NCBI GenBank assembly: GCA_021785115.1 | Contig: JAJYGO010000229.1 | Span: 1-7,569, forward strand | DNA length: 7,569 bases | Source of the DNA: Chloroflexota bacterium | Lineage (GTDB): Bacteria; Chloroflexota; Limnocylindria; Limnocylindrales; CSP1-4 | Reading direction: 5' to 3' | Part shown: positions 1 through 5,421 of the stretch, piece after piece | Layout of the letters: each line of letters begins with the position of its first letter | How positions within the stretch are numbered: the stretch's first letter is position 1 | Translations under genes and position numbers: made by a program | The notes under the pieces: model-generated | Told to the model about the DNA's origin: nothing | The model's input: only the letters and a program-made list of their open reading frames with translations | The model's database searches: none

Positions 1-108
1 CCCCGGCCAACTGATCGAAGATCCTCGGCCAAGCGGCGATCGGCCTGACGGTGAAGGTGGGACCCATCCTGTCGAGGACCATGTGCTCCAGCCGCGGAGA
101 GCTGCAGC

Positions 109-114
109 AGGAGG
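109..114 (+). promoter_or_regulatory. Ribosome binding site of the CopD-like gene
   Basis: AGGAGG lies 10 nt before the ATG at 125. It decides that start over the in-frame ATG at 83, which has no comparable site and would add a 14-residue non-hydrophobic leader. The 108 bases before it show no gene I can support. Confidence 0.75.
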
Positions 115-124
115 GAAGGGAACG

Positions 125-601
125 ATGATCTGGCTCGAGGCGAGCGTCCAGTGGCTCCACATCCTGTTCGCCGTCTTCTGGTTCGGGTCGACGCTGTTCA
201 CCGACTTCGTGCTGATGCCGGCGGTGATGGCGATGTCGCCCGCCGGCCAGCGCGAGCTCGGTCAGCGGATCGGGCCGATCGCCGCGCGGATCGAGCCGCG
301 GGCGGCCGTCGCCACGATCGTGCTCGGGGCGCTGCGGGGCACCGTGTTCGGCCCGGTGCAGAGCCCCTCGGCCCTGGGCACGGCCTACGGGCTCACCTGG
401 CTGGTCTCCCTGCTGCTGGCCGTGGGGCTCTTCGCCTTCGGCGAGTGGGTGCTGACGCCCGCCGTCGCGCGGATCCCGAGAGCCGCGACGCCCGAGGAGC
501 AGGCGCGGCTCGTCGGGCAGGTGCGGCGCCACGCGCTGACCCAGCTGGCGGGCTTCCTGCTCATCCTCGTGGCCATGGTGGCGATGCACTACGAGGGGTA
601 G
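125..601 (+). CDS. Small CopD/HemJ-like four-helix integral membrane protein
   Basis: This is a 158-residue inner-membrane protein of unproven function. Four hydrophobic segments are visible at about residues 8-34, 60-78, 88-112 and 138-155. The first helix carries W10-L-H12 followed by W19-F-G21. This resembles the Trp-His and Trp-x-Gly pattern at the start of CopD-type copper-resistance proteins and HemJ-like (UPF0093) membrane proteins, where a helix histidine binds metal or heme. Further histidines are H136, at the start of helix 4, and H155, near the C-terminus. The ATG at 125 is chosen because a strong AGGAGG precedes it and the protein then starts directly at the first helix. The stop is TAG. 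The gene stands alone on the plus strand, with over 400 bases of non-coding-looking DNA after it, so it is not obviously part of the hydrogenase operon. A binding role for copper or heme is only an analogy; a generic DUF membrane protein is equally possible. Confidence 0.8.
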   Translation: MIWLEASVQWLHILFAVFWFGSTLFTDFVLMPAVMAMSPAGQRELGQRIGPIAARIEPRAAVATIVLGALRGTVFGPVQSPSALGTAYGLTWLVSLLLAVGLFAFGEWVLTPAVARIPRAATPEEQARLVGQVRRHALTQLAGFLLILVAMVAMHYEG

Positions 602-619
602 CCGCCAGCCGCCGCCATC

Positions 620-640
620 GCCCGAGGACGCGAGTCGGGC
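620..640 (+). terminator. GC-rich hairpin after the CopD-like gene, possible terminator
   Basis: GCCCGA (620-625) and TCGGGC (635-640) form a 6-bp stem with a 9-nt loop, starting 19 nt after the stop codon. No T-run follows, so it is at best a weak intrinsic terminator; it may only slow polymerase or protect the 3' end. Confidence 0.25.
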
Positions 641-650
641 CCGTTCTCCG

Positions 651-679
651 GCGGTCCGACCCGATCCCGGGCGGACCGC
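651..679 (+). terminator. Second GC-rich hairpin after the CopD-like gene
   Basis: GCGGTCCG (651-658) and CGGACCGC (672-679) are perfect 8-bp arms. The 13-nt spacer can add an inner CCC/GGG pairing (660-662 with 669-671). It lies 50 nt past the CopD-like stop and 11 nt after the first hairpin. No T-run follows, so termination is a position-based inference only. Confidence 0.3.
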
Positions 680-956
680 TCACGGGCTGGGGCGGCGGCG
701 ACGCAGGGCCCGCCTGCCGCGGACTCGTCTCAGGGCTCGTCTGGACGCTGGGCAGTGTCGCTGCACGGGCGACGTCCGCTCCGCGGCCTCATGGCATCTG
801 TCGCACCCCAGCAGTGCGAGCATCAGCCATTCCCGAGACCGCACCGGGCGGGGGAGCGGGATCTAGCCCTCGGCGGTGCCAGGCCCATTCACTACGCGGC
901 CGGCTCCGGCTCGGGACGAGCCTCGGGCGACCTGTGGGACTGGATCCTTGGAGACC

Positions 957-1061
957 GGCTCGCACTACTCGGTCGTCGCCATGCGCAGCCTGCTGCGGCC
1001 GAACGGTGTCGTCGAGCTCGACGACACCGCCCCGACCAACGTCGGCGTCGGCGAGGTCAGC
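957..1061 (+). pseudogene. Possible remnant of a SAM-dependent O-methyltransferase
   Basis: In one frame the codons here end almost uniformly in G or C, unlike the DNA just upstream. The frame reads HYSVVAMRSLLRPNG followed by VVELDDT and a Gly-Val-Gly-Glu-Val tail. A Tyr, then Leu-Leu-Arg-Pro-x-Gly-Val, then an acidic Asp-Asp-Thr and a Gly-x-Val resembles the C-terminal half of class I SAM-dependent O-methyltransferases, where LLRPGG is followed by a D-N/D-x-L-W-x-G-x-V stretch. No fold start, SAM-binding glycine loop or ribosome binding site is seen upstream, and a stop lies at 864-866 in this frame. The frame then runs into the antisense of the regulator gene. It is either a decayed gene end or a chance resemblance. 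Confidence 0.22.
1004..1029. repeat. Perfect 26-bp palindrome beyond the regulator 3' end
   Basis: The 13-base arm CGGTGTCGTCGAG at 1004-1016 is followed with no spacer by its exact reverse complement at 1017-1029. It begins 28 nt past the regulator's stop on the minus strand. In single strand it could fold into an 11-bp stem with a 4-nt loop. No T-run follows on either strand, so it is not a textbook intrinsic terminator. Possible roles are a terminator or mRNA 3'-end stabiliser for the regulator transcript, or a binding site for a dimeric protein. Confidence 0.85.
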
Positions 1062-1431
1062 GCTCCCCGGCGGCGACAGCCTCGATGTCGACGAGCCGGA
1101 GCATGTCGATCGTGTCGCTCAGATGCCCGTTGAAGATCCGCCGCGCGATGTCCAGCAGCTCGAACAGCTGGGGATCGGCGACGCGGTAGATGATCGTCGT
1201 CCCACGCCGTTCCGTATCGACGATGCTTCGGCCCCGCAGGACCGCGAGCTGCTGCGATACCGACGTGTTGGGCACGCCGGTTGCCTCTTGGATCTGGGTG
1301 ACGCTGAGCGGACCACTCCGCAGCAGCTCGAGGATCCGGATGCGGAGCGGATGCGCAAGGGCCTTGAAGAACTCCGCCTTCAATCGGCGGAGGCGCTCCG
1401 CATCGTCGCGCACGGGGTGTTCTCGTTCCAT
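1057..1431 (-). CDS. ArsR-family winged-helix repressor, cysteine-free, likely regulator of the hyf operon
   Basis: This is a 124-residue cytoplasmic DNA-binding protein. Residues 17-37 (LKAEFFKALAHPLRIRILELL) are the typical ArsR opening helices. Residues 42-66 form the helix-turn-helix, with the recognition helix about PNTSVSQQLAVLR (54-66). The beta wing follows at about 68-85, ending TTIIYRV. There is no cysteine anywhere, so the classical ArsR/SmtB thiolate metal site is absent; the signal is unknown. The ATG at 1431 is preceded on its strand by GAGGAAG, 9 nt away. A longer in-frame start at 1509 would add 26 poorly conserved-looking basic residues and has no such support. The gene faces away from hyfB across a 344-bp gap full of dyads. 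From memory, the pattern KAEFFKxLAHPxRIRILELL with SxxLSQQLxVLR closely resembles M. tuberculosis Rv0081, an ArsR-type regulator next to a formate-hydrogenlyase-like cluster. Control of hyf and of itself is therefore a sound inference, but not shown by the sequence. Confidence 0.88.
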   Translation of the reverse strand: MEREHPVRDDAERLRRLKAEFFKALAHPLRIRILELLRSGPLSVTQIQEATGVPNTSVSQQLAVLRGRSIVDTERRGTTIIYRVADPQLFELLDIARRIFNGHLSDTIDMLRLVDIEAVAAGER

Positions 1432-1525
1432 GTCGTGGCGCTTCCTCGTCTGGCGTGTCCGGACCGGTTGTCTGCTTTCCTGCAAGCTTGAAGGATGACC
1501 AGAGTCCATGACCGCCGCACAGGCA

Positions 1526-1537
1526 CTTCGATCGAAG
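1526..1537. promoter_or_regulatory. Perfect 12-bp palindrome, possible operator
   Basis: CTTCGATCGAAG is a perfect palindrome in the divergent region. Its outer CTTC...GAAG matches the ends of the dyad at 1686-1701, so both could be read by the same dimeric regulator. It would lie near the start of the regulator transcript, a position suited to autorepression. Binding is inferred only from symmetry and place. Confidence 0.35.
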
Positions 1538-1539
1538 GC

Positions 1540-1555
1540 AGTATCTGATAATACT
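1540..1555. promoter_or_regulatory. AT-rich dyad AGTAT-N6-ATACT, possible operator or -10 region
   Basis: AGTAT (1540-1544) and ATACT (1551-1555) are perfect inverted arms around CTGATA. The site is strikingly AT-rich for this genome. It contains possible -10 elements on both strands: GATAAT in the plus direction, and TATTAT or GATACT in the minus direction. It could be an operator overlapping the regulator's own promoter, or simply promoter DNA whose symmetry is incidental. Confidence 0.35.
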
Positions 1556-1679
1556 CGAGGGCTGTCTACCTGCTATCTTGCAGAAATACAGATGAGGCCT
1601 ACGATCCCGGAGTGGGCGGCAGCGCGGACGCCCCCCACGGCACAGGCCCGGTGCTGTGCCACACGGTGCCGGACGGTCC

Positions 1680-1708
1680 TGCAGGCTTCAAGAGTTTGAA
1701 GATATAGT
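1680..1708 (+). promoter_or_regulatory. Candidate promoter of the hyf operon
   Basis: TATAGT at 1703-1708 matches the -10 consensus at five of six bases. A poor -35-like TGCAGG lies at 1680-1685, 17 nt upstream. Initiation would fall near 1715, giving a leader of about 60 nt before the hyfB start. The weak -35 is what would be expected of an activated or conditionally used promoter, but it may also mean that the call is wrong. Confidence 0.3.
1686..1701. promoter_or_regulatory. Dyad CTTCAA-GAGT-TTGAAG, likely regulator operator
   Basis: CTTCAA (1686-1691) and TTGAAG (1696-1701) are perfect 6-bp arms around a 4-bp centre. A 16-bp dyad of this kind suits a winged-helix dimer. It fills the spacer between the candidate -35 and -10 of hyfB, where a bound repressor would block polymerase. 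The heptamer CTTCAAG (1686-1692) recurs in reverse orientation at 1487-1493, on the regulator side of the gap. That the ArsR-type protein binds here is an inference from placement. Confidence 0.45.
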
Positions 1709-1760
1709 GGAAAAGGCCGGTGCCACGCGACTTCTGTCCCGCGGGTGAGTACGGCGAGAC

Positions 1761-1769
1761 GGAGGAGGA
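1761..1769 (+). promoter_or_regulatory. Ribosome binding site of hyfB
   Basis: GGAGGAGGA ends 6 nt before the GTG at 1776. An in-frame stop at 1746-1748 with no start between it and 1776 rules out any earlier start. This is the strongest ribosome binding site in the operon, as expected for its first gene. Confidence 0.8.
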
Positions 1770-1775
1770 ACCGGC

Positions 1776-3797
1776 GTGTCGTTCGCGACCGTGCTCGGAG
1801 GAGCGGGGGTGCCGCTGCTCGCGACCATCGGCGTGCTCCTCGCCCTCTCGACCCTTGCCGCTCTCGCGCCGCGGTCCCGGTTGAACCCTCGGGCGCTGTC
1901 GCTCTCGCTGGCCGGCCTGGCCTGCATCGCACTCGCCGTCCTCGGCGCCACCGTGATCGCGTCGGGATCCCCGGTCGCCGCCAGCGCGGGCGACGTGCTC
2001 GGCTTCGCCCTGATCGACGTCCGCTACGACCCGCTCGCCGGCCTGTTCCTCGTCGCGCTCGGCGCGGCAGGCACCGCGAGCTCGGTGTTCGCGATCGGCT
2101 ACACCTCCCACGACGGGCCCGGCGTCGACCGGACCGCGGCCGCGTACCCGGTCTTCCTCGCCAGCCTCGCCCTCGTGTTCGGCGCCGACGACGCGTTCGC
2201 GTTCCTGCTCGCCTGGGAGCTGATGGCCCTGAGCTCTGCCCTGCTCGTGGTCGGCCGGCGCCCGAGCGCCGACGTCGCGCGGGCCGGCTACGTGTACCTC
2301 GTCCTGACCCACCTCGCGACCGCGGCCCTCATCATCGCCTTCGCGATCCTCGCCTCGGCCGCCGGCTCGACGAGCTTCGGCGCCTTCGGGCGGGCCGCCG
2401 CGAGCCTGTCGCCGGCCGTCCGCGACATCGTCTTCGTGCTCGTGCTCGTCGGCTTCGGGACGAAGGCGGGCGCGATCCCGCTCCACGTCTGGCTGCCCCG
2501 CGCCCACCCGGTCGCACCGTCCCACGTCTCGGCGCTGATGTCGGGGGTGATGATCAAGGCCGGCATCTACGGCATCGTGCGCTTCGGCCTCGAGATCCTC
2601 GGCCCGGGACCAGAGTGGTGGGGCCTGCTCGTCCTCGGCGTCGGGGTGGCCTCCGCGGTGCTCGGCGTGCTCTACGCGCTCATGGAGCACGACCTCAAGC
2701 GCCTCCTCGCCTTCCACAGCATCGAGAACATCGGGATCATCCTGATCGGCGTCGGGATCGCACTGCTCGCCAGCGCCGACGGCGTGGCCGCGCTCGCGGC
2801 CCTCGCTCTCACCGCGGCCCTCTTCCACACCCTGAACCACGCGCTCTTCAAATCGGTCCTGTTCCTCGCTGCCGGCTCGATCCAGTCAGCGGTCGGGTCT
2901 CGGGACCTCAACGCCCTGGGCGGGCTCGCGCGGGCGATGCCCGTCACCGCGCTCGCCTTCGGGATCGGGGCGGCGGCGATCAGCGGCCTTCCGCCGCTCA
3001 ACGGCTTCGCCAGTGAGTGGCTGACGTTCCAGGGGCTGATCGGCGCCGGTGGCGAGGAGGGGCTGTCGCTCGTCGCGCGATCGGGGGCCCTCCTCGCGGT
3101 CGCGGGGCTCGGGTTGACGGCGGCGCTCGCGGTGGCCTGCTTCGTCAAGGCAACCGGGATGGGCTTCCTCGGCCTGCCGCGCAGCCCGCGGGCGGCCGAG
3201 GCCCGCGAGACGGCCACGTCGATGGGAGTCGCCATGGCGGGCCTGGCGGCCGCCTGCATCGGTGTCGGGATCGCGGCCGGGCCGGTCTCGGGCGTCATCG
3301 GCGGCATCTCGCGCGGGACGCTCGGCGGCGCCAGCCCGACCGTGGGGGTATTCGAGCCCGTGGTCGGCCTCGATGCGCTCTACGCGGCGGGCCCCCTCGC
3401 CGTCGTGGTCCTCGCCGTGGCGGGCGTCGTGTGGTTCGTCGGCGTGCGGCGCCGGACGGCGCGCCGGGCGCCGACTTGGACGTGCGGCAACGTGCCCGAG
3501 GCGGCGTTCGAGTACACGGCGACGAGCTACGCCAAGCTCATCCGGCTCTACTACGGGCCGGTCCTGCGGCCGGCGCGCGAGGTCTCGGTCGAGCTGCATC
3601 CCGGGACGCCCTTCCCCCGGACCGTCCACTACCGGGGCGAGGTCAGCCACGTGATCGACGAGCGCCTCTACGCGCCCCTCCACCGGGCCTCCGTGGCGGC
3701 CGCGCAGCTGGTCCGGCGGATCCAGTCGGGCAGCCTGCAGGCGTACCTCGCCTACGCGGTCGTCGCGCTCGTCGTGCTGCTCCTGGTCGCCCGCTGA
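1776..3797 (+). CDS. hyfB: Hydrogenase-4 component B (HyfB), antiporter-like proton-channel subunit
   Basis: This 673-residue polytopic membrane subunit of a group 4 hydrogenase belongs to the NuoL/NuoM/MrpA proton-conducting family; E. coli HyfB is about the same length. The buried charged residues expected of a proton channel are present. They are E148 in FLLAWELMALSS, K230 in GFGTKAGAIPLHVWLP, K261 in SGVMIKAGIYG, H314/E317 after DLKRLLAF, H351/H355/K359 in HTLNHALFKSV, and K458 in a late helix. E148, K230 and K261 correspond to the essential E144, K234 and K265 of NuoM. A P406-P-L-N-G-F loop follows the second half-channel. The C-terminal part has TWTCGN followed by YTATSYAKL. This is the cytoplasmic-side tail seen in HyfB/HycC rather than NuoL, and it ends in a final membrane helix (about 653-672). 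The start is GTG with a strong ribosome binding site. It is the first gene of the operon and its stop overlaps the hyfC start by one base. Confidence 0.93.
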   Translation: MSFATVLGGAGVPLLATIGVLLALSTLAALAPRSRLNPRALSLSLAGLACIALAVLGATVIASGSPVAASAGDVLGFALIDVRYDPLAGLFLVALGAAGTASSVFAIGYTSHDGPGVDRTAAAYPVFLASLALVFGADDAFAFLLAWELMALSSALLVVGRRPSADVARAGYVYLVLTHLATAALIIAFAILASAAGSTSFGAFGRAAASLSPAVRDIVFVLVLVGFGTKAGAIPLHVWLPRAHPVAPSHVSALMSGVMIKAGIYGIVRFGLEILGPGPEWWGLLVLGVGVASAVLGVLYALMEHDLKRLLAFHSIENIGIILIGVGIALLASADGVAALAALALTAALFHTLNHALFKSVLFLAAGSIQSAVGSRDLNALGGLARAMPVTALAFGIGAAAISGLPPLNGFASEWLTFQGLIGAGGEEGLSLVARSGALLAVAGLGLTAALAVACFVKATGMGFLGLPRSPRAAEARETATSMGVAMAGLAAACIGVGIAAGPVSGVIGGISRGTLGGASPTVGVFEPVVGLDALYAAGPLAVVVLAVAGVVWFVGVRRRTARRAPTWTCGNVPEAAFEYTATSYAKLIRLYYGPVLRPAREVSVELHPGTPFPRTVHYRGEVSHVIDERLYAPLHRASVAAAQLVRRIQSGSLQAYLAYAVVALVVLLLVAR

Positions 3798-4759
3798 TGC
3801 CGGACCCGGCCGTGCTCGGGGCGCTCGTCGTCGGCCTGGCCCAGGTTGCGCTCACGCTGGCCGTCGCGCCGCTCCTGCTCGGGATCACCAAGCGGGTCAA
3901 GGCCCGCCTCCAGTACCGGCAGGGGCCGCCGCTCCTGCAGCCGTACCGCGACCTCGCGAAGTGGTGGGCGAAGCAGCCGGTCGAGAGCGACGCCGCGAGC
4001 CCGCTGACCGGGGCGGCCCCGGCGATCGTCCTGGCCGCCGTCGTCGTCGCCACGCTCCTCGTTCCGATCGTCGGCGCCCGGCCGCCGCTGGCCGGCTGGG
4101 GCGACCTGCTCGTCGTCGTCGGGCTCATGGCCCTGGCCCGCTTCGTCCTCGCCCTGTCGGCGCTCGACGCCGGCAGCGCCTTCGGCGGCATGGGCAGCAG
4201 CCGCGAGGTCGCGATCGCGACCTTGGTCGAGCCGGCGCTCCTGCTCGCCCTCACCGGCGCCGCCCTGGCGGCCGGGTCGACCGACCTCGGTCGGATCGCG
4301 ACGCTCGGCGTCGCCGCGGGGGGCGCCTGGTACACGCCACCGCTCCTGCTGGCCGCCGGCGCGTTCGCGATCGTGGCGGTCGCCGAGACCGGTCATGAGC
4401 CGGTCGACAATCCCGATACCCACCTCGAGCTCACGATGATCCACGAGGCGATGATGCTCGAGGCGTCCGGTCCCCGGCTGGCGATCCTCATGTACGCAGC
4501 CGAGATCAAGCTCGTCCTCGTCGCAGGCCTGTTCGCGGCGGTCTTCCTGCCGGTCGGCATCGCCCTCGACCTGACGCCGCTGTCGCTCCTGGTCGCGATC
4601 GCAGCCGCCCTGGCGAAGCTGATCGGGGCAGCCGTCATCCTCGGGGTGCTCGACGCGAGCCTGGCCAAGCTGCGCATCCTCGCCCTGCCGGGCCTTCTCG
4701 CGACGGCGTCGATCATCGCGGCGGTCGGCCTCGCGACTCGCCTCTGGCTGCCGGCATGA
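3797..4759 (+). CDS. hyfC: Hydrogenase-4 component C (HyfC), NuoH-like membrane anchor
   Basis: This 320-residue membrane subunit of the NuoH/HycD/HyfC family joins the hydrogenase module to the antiporter-like subunits and forms the coupling site; E. coli HyfC is of similar length. About eight membrane helices are visible. The family signature after helix 1 is present as ARLQYRQGPPLLQPYRDLAK (36-55). The conserved acidic loop is present at 197-222, with ETGHEPVDNP followed by THLELTMIHEAM. Most NuoH-like proteins have Arg where this protein has H200; that is a minor difference. The ATG at 3797 shares its A with the hyfB stop (TGATG). No ribosome binding site is seen, so translation probably depends on reinitiation after hyfB. 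An in-frame extension further upstream lies wholly inside hyfB and is not protein-like. Confidence 0.93.
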   Translation: MPDPAVLGALVVGLAQVALTLAVAPLLLGITKRVKARLQYRQGPPLLQPYRDLAKWWAKQPVESDAASPLTGAAPAIVLAAVVVATLLVPIVGARPPLAGWGDLLVVVGLMALARFVLALSALDAGSAFGGMGSSREVAIATLVEPALLLALTGAALAAGSTDLGRIATLGVAAGGAWYTPPLLLAAGAFAIVAVAETGHEPVDNPDTHLELTMIHEAMMLEASGPRLAILMYAAEIKLVLVAGLFAAVFLPVGIALDLTPLSLLVAIAAALAKLIGAAVILGVLDASLAKLRILALPGLLATASIIAAVGLATRLWLPA

Positions 4760-5421
4760 CGATCGACCCGCGGACCGCCGGCCAGCTCGTCGACGCGTGC
4801 GCGGCGGCGATCGTCCTCCTCGGCGTCGGACTGGCCGCGACGCGCTCGATCGGTCGTGCGATCTGGCTCGTCGCCCTCCAGTCGGCCCTCACCGGCGTGG
4901 CGGCGATCAGCGTGGGGCTGGCCACCGGTGCCGGCCACCTCGTGATTGGCGGCCTGCTGGCCGTCGGGGCCAAGGGGGTGGTCGTGCCGTTCGTGCTCGG
5001 CTCGATCCTTCGCCGCTCTCCCGTCCGGCAGGAGCGGCATCCGCTGCTCGGCCCGCACGCATCGCTCGTCGCCGCGGTGGCAATCGTGTTCGTCGCGAGC
5101 GCGGCCGCGAACGGGGCGTTCGTCGGGGCGAGCGTGGCTGCGGGCCGGGGCCTGCCGGCCGCGATGGCCACGGTGATGACCGGCCTGCTCATCATCATGA
5201 CCCGCCGCAAGGCGCTCTCGCTCGTCGTCGGCCTCCTCGCCTTCGAGAACGGGATCGCCCTCACGGCATTCGCGCTGACGTACGGGATGCCATTCGTCGT
5301 CGAGCTCGGGGTCCTGTTCGACCTGCTCATCGCCGTCGTCGTCGCCTGGGTATACGCGCGCCGGATGCTCGACGTCCTGGGCAGCACCTCGACCGACGAG
5401 CTGCGGAGCCTGCGCGGATGA
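4756..5421 (+). CDS. hyfE: Hydrogenase-4 component E (HyfE), NuoK/MrpC-like small membrane subunit
   Basis: This is a 221-residue membrane protein, close to the usual HyfE length, with about six or seven hydrophobic segments. The C-terminal half carries the NuoK-like features: E164 in LLAFENGIALTAF and E183 in MPFVVELGVLFDLLI. These two membrane-buried glutamates are expected to take part in proton transfer between HyfC and the antiporter-like subunits. K73 in AVGAKGVVVPFVL is a further buried charge. A basic cytoplasmic loop MTRRKALS (148-155) separates the helices. It overlaps hyfC by 4 nt (ATGA at 4756-4759), with no clear ribosome binding site, which implies coupled translation. In E. coli hyf, hyfD lies between hyfC and hyfE; here the two abut directly. 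Confidence 0.9.
   Translation: MTIDPRTAGQLVDACAAAIVLLGVGLAATRSIGRAIWLVALQSALTGVAAISVGLATGAGHLVIGGLLAVGAKGVVVPFVLGSILRRSPVRQERHPLLGPHASLVAAVAIVFVASAAANGAFVGASVAAGRGLPAAMATVMTGLLIIMTRRKALSLVVGLLAFENGIALTAFALTYGMPFVVELGVLFDLLIAVVVAWVYARRMLDVLGSTSTDELRSLRG

Larger units (their letters stand above)
602..1056. other. Gene-poor stretch between the CopD-like gene and the regulator
   Basis: No intact gene is convincing in these 455 bases. Open frames exist on both strands because the GC content leaves few stops, but none has both a ribosome binding site and a coherent protein. What can be seen is two GC-rich hairpins just after the CopD-like stop, a short coding-like tail near 957-1061, and a perfect 26-bp palindrome at 1004-1029. 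Confidence 0.55.
1432..1775. promoter_or_regulatory. Divergent regulator-hyfB control region
   Basis: This is the 344-bp gap between the divergent regulator and hyfB. It contains the only clearly AT-richer patches of the window (about 1540-1600 and 1686-1715). It holds several dyads, listed separately, and further short ones: CAAGCTTG (1483-1490), CTGC/GCAG around TATCTT (1570-1583), and GGCACAG/CTGTGCC (1639-1645 with 1654-1660, 8-nt loop). A weak minus-strand promoter for the regulator can be drawn as TAGACA (1568-1563) and GATACT (1545-1540) with a 17-nt spacer. No convincing small gene is seen. Confidence 0.6.

Noticed and set aside
151..1491. 446-codon plus-strand frame spanning the CopD-like gene, the gene-poor stretch and the regulator
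   Set aside because: The protein is low-complexity Arg/Ala/Gly, has no ribosome binding site, and runs across two better supported genes in other frames.
1639..1660. Hairpin GGCACAG/CTGTGCC as an attenuator or riboswitch of hyfB
   Set aside because: It lies upstream of the most plausible transcription start, has no following T-run, and matches no riboswitch I know.
1508..1699. 63-codon plus-strand frame inside the divergent control region
   Set aside because: No ribosome binding site, no coherent protein, and it overlaps the dyads and the candidate promoter.
2690..2712. 23-nt exact match with 6320-6342
   Set aside because: It encodes the conserved DLKRLLA motif in both HyfB and HyfF; shared ancestry plus codon bias explains it without a mobile repeat.
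1599..2840. Long minus-strand open frame (413 codons) antisense to hyfB
   Set aside because: It is rich in Arg, Glu, Gly and Asp with no domain, as expected from the complement of GC-biased codons. It is a shadow of hyfB.
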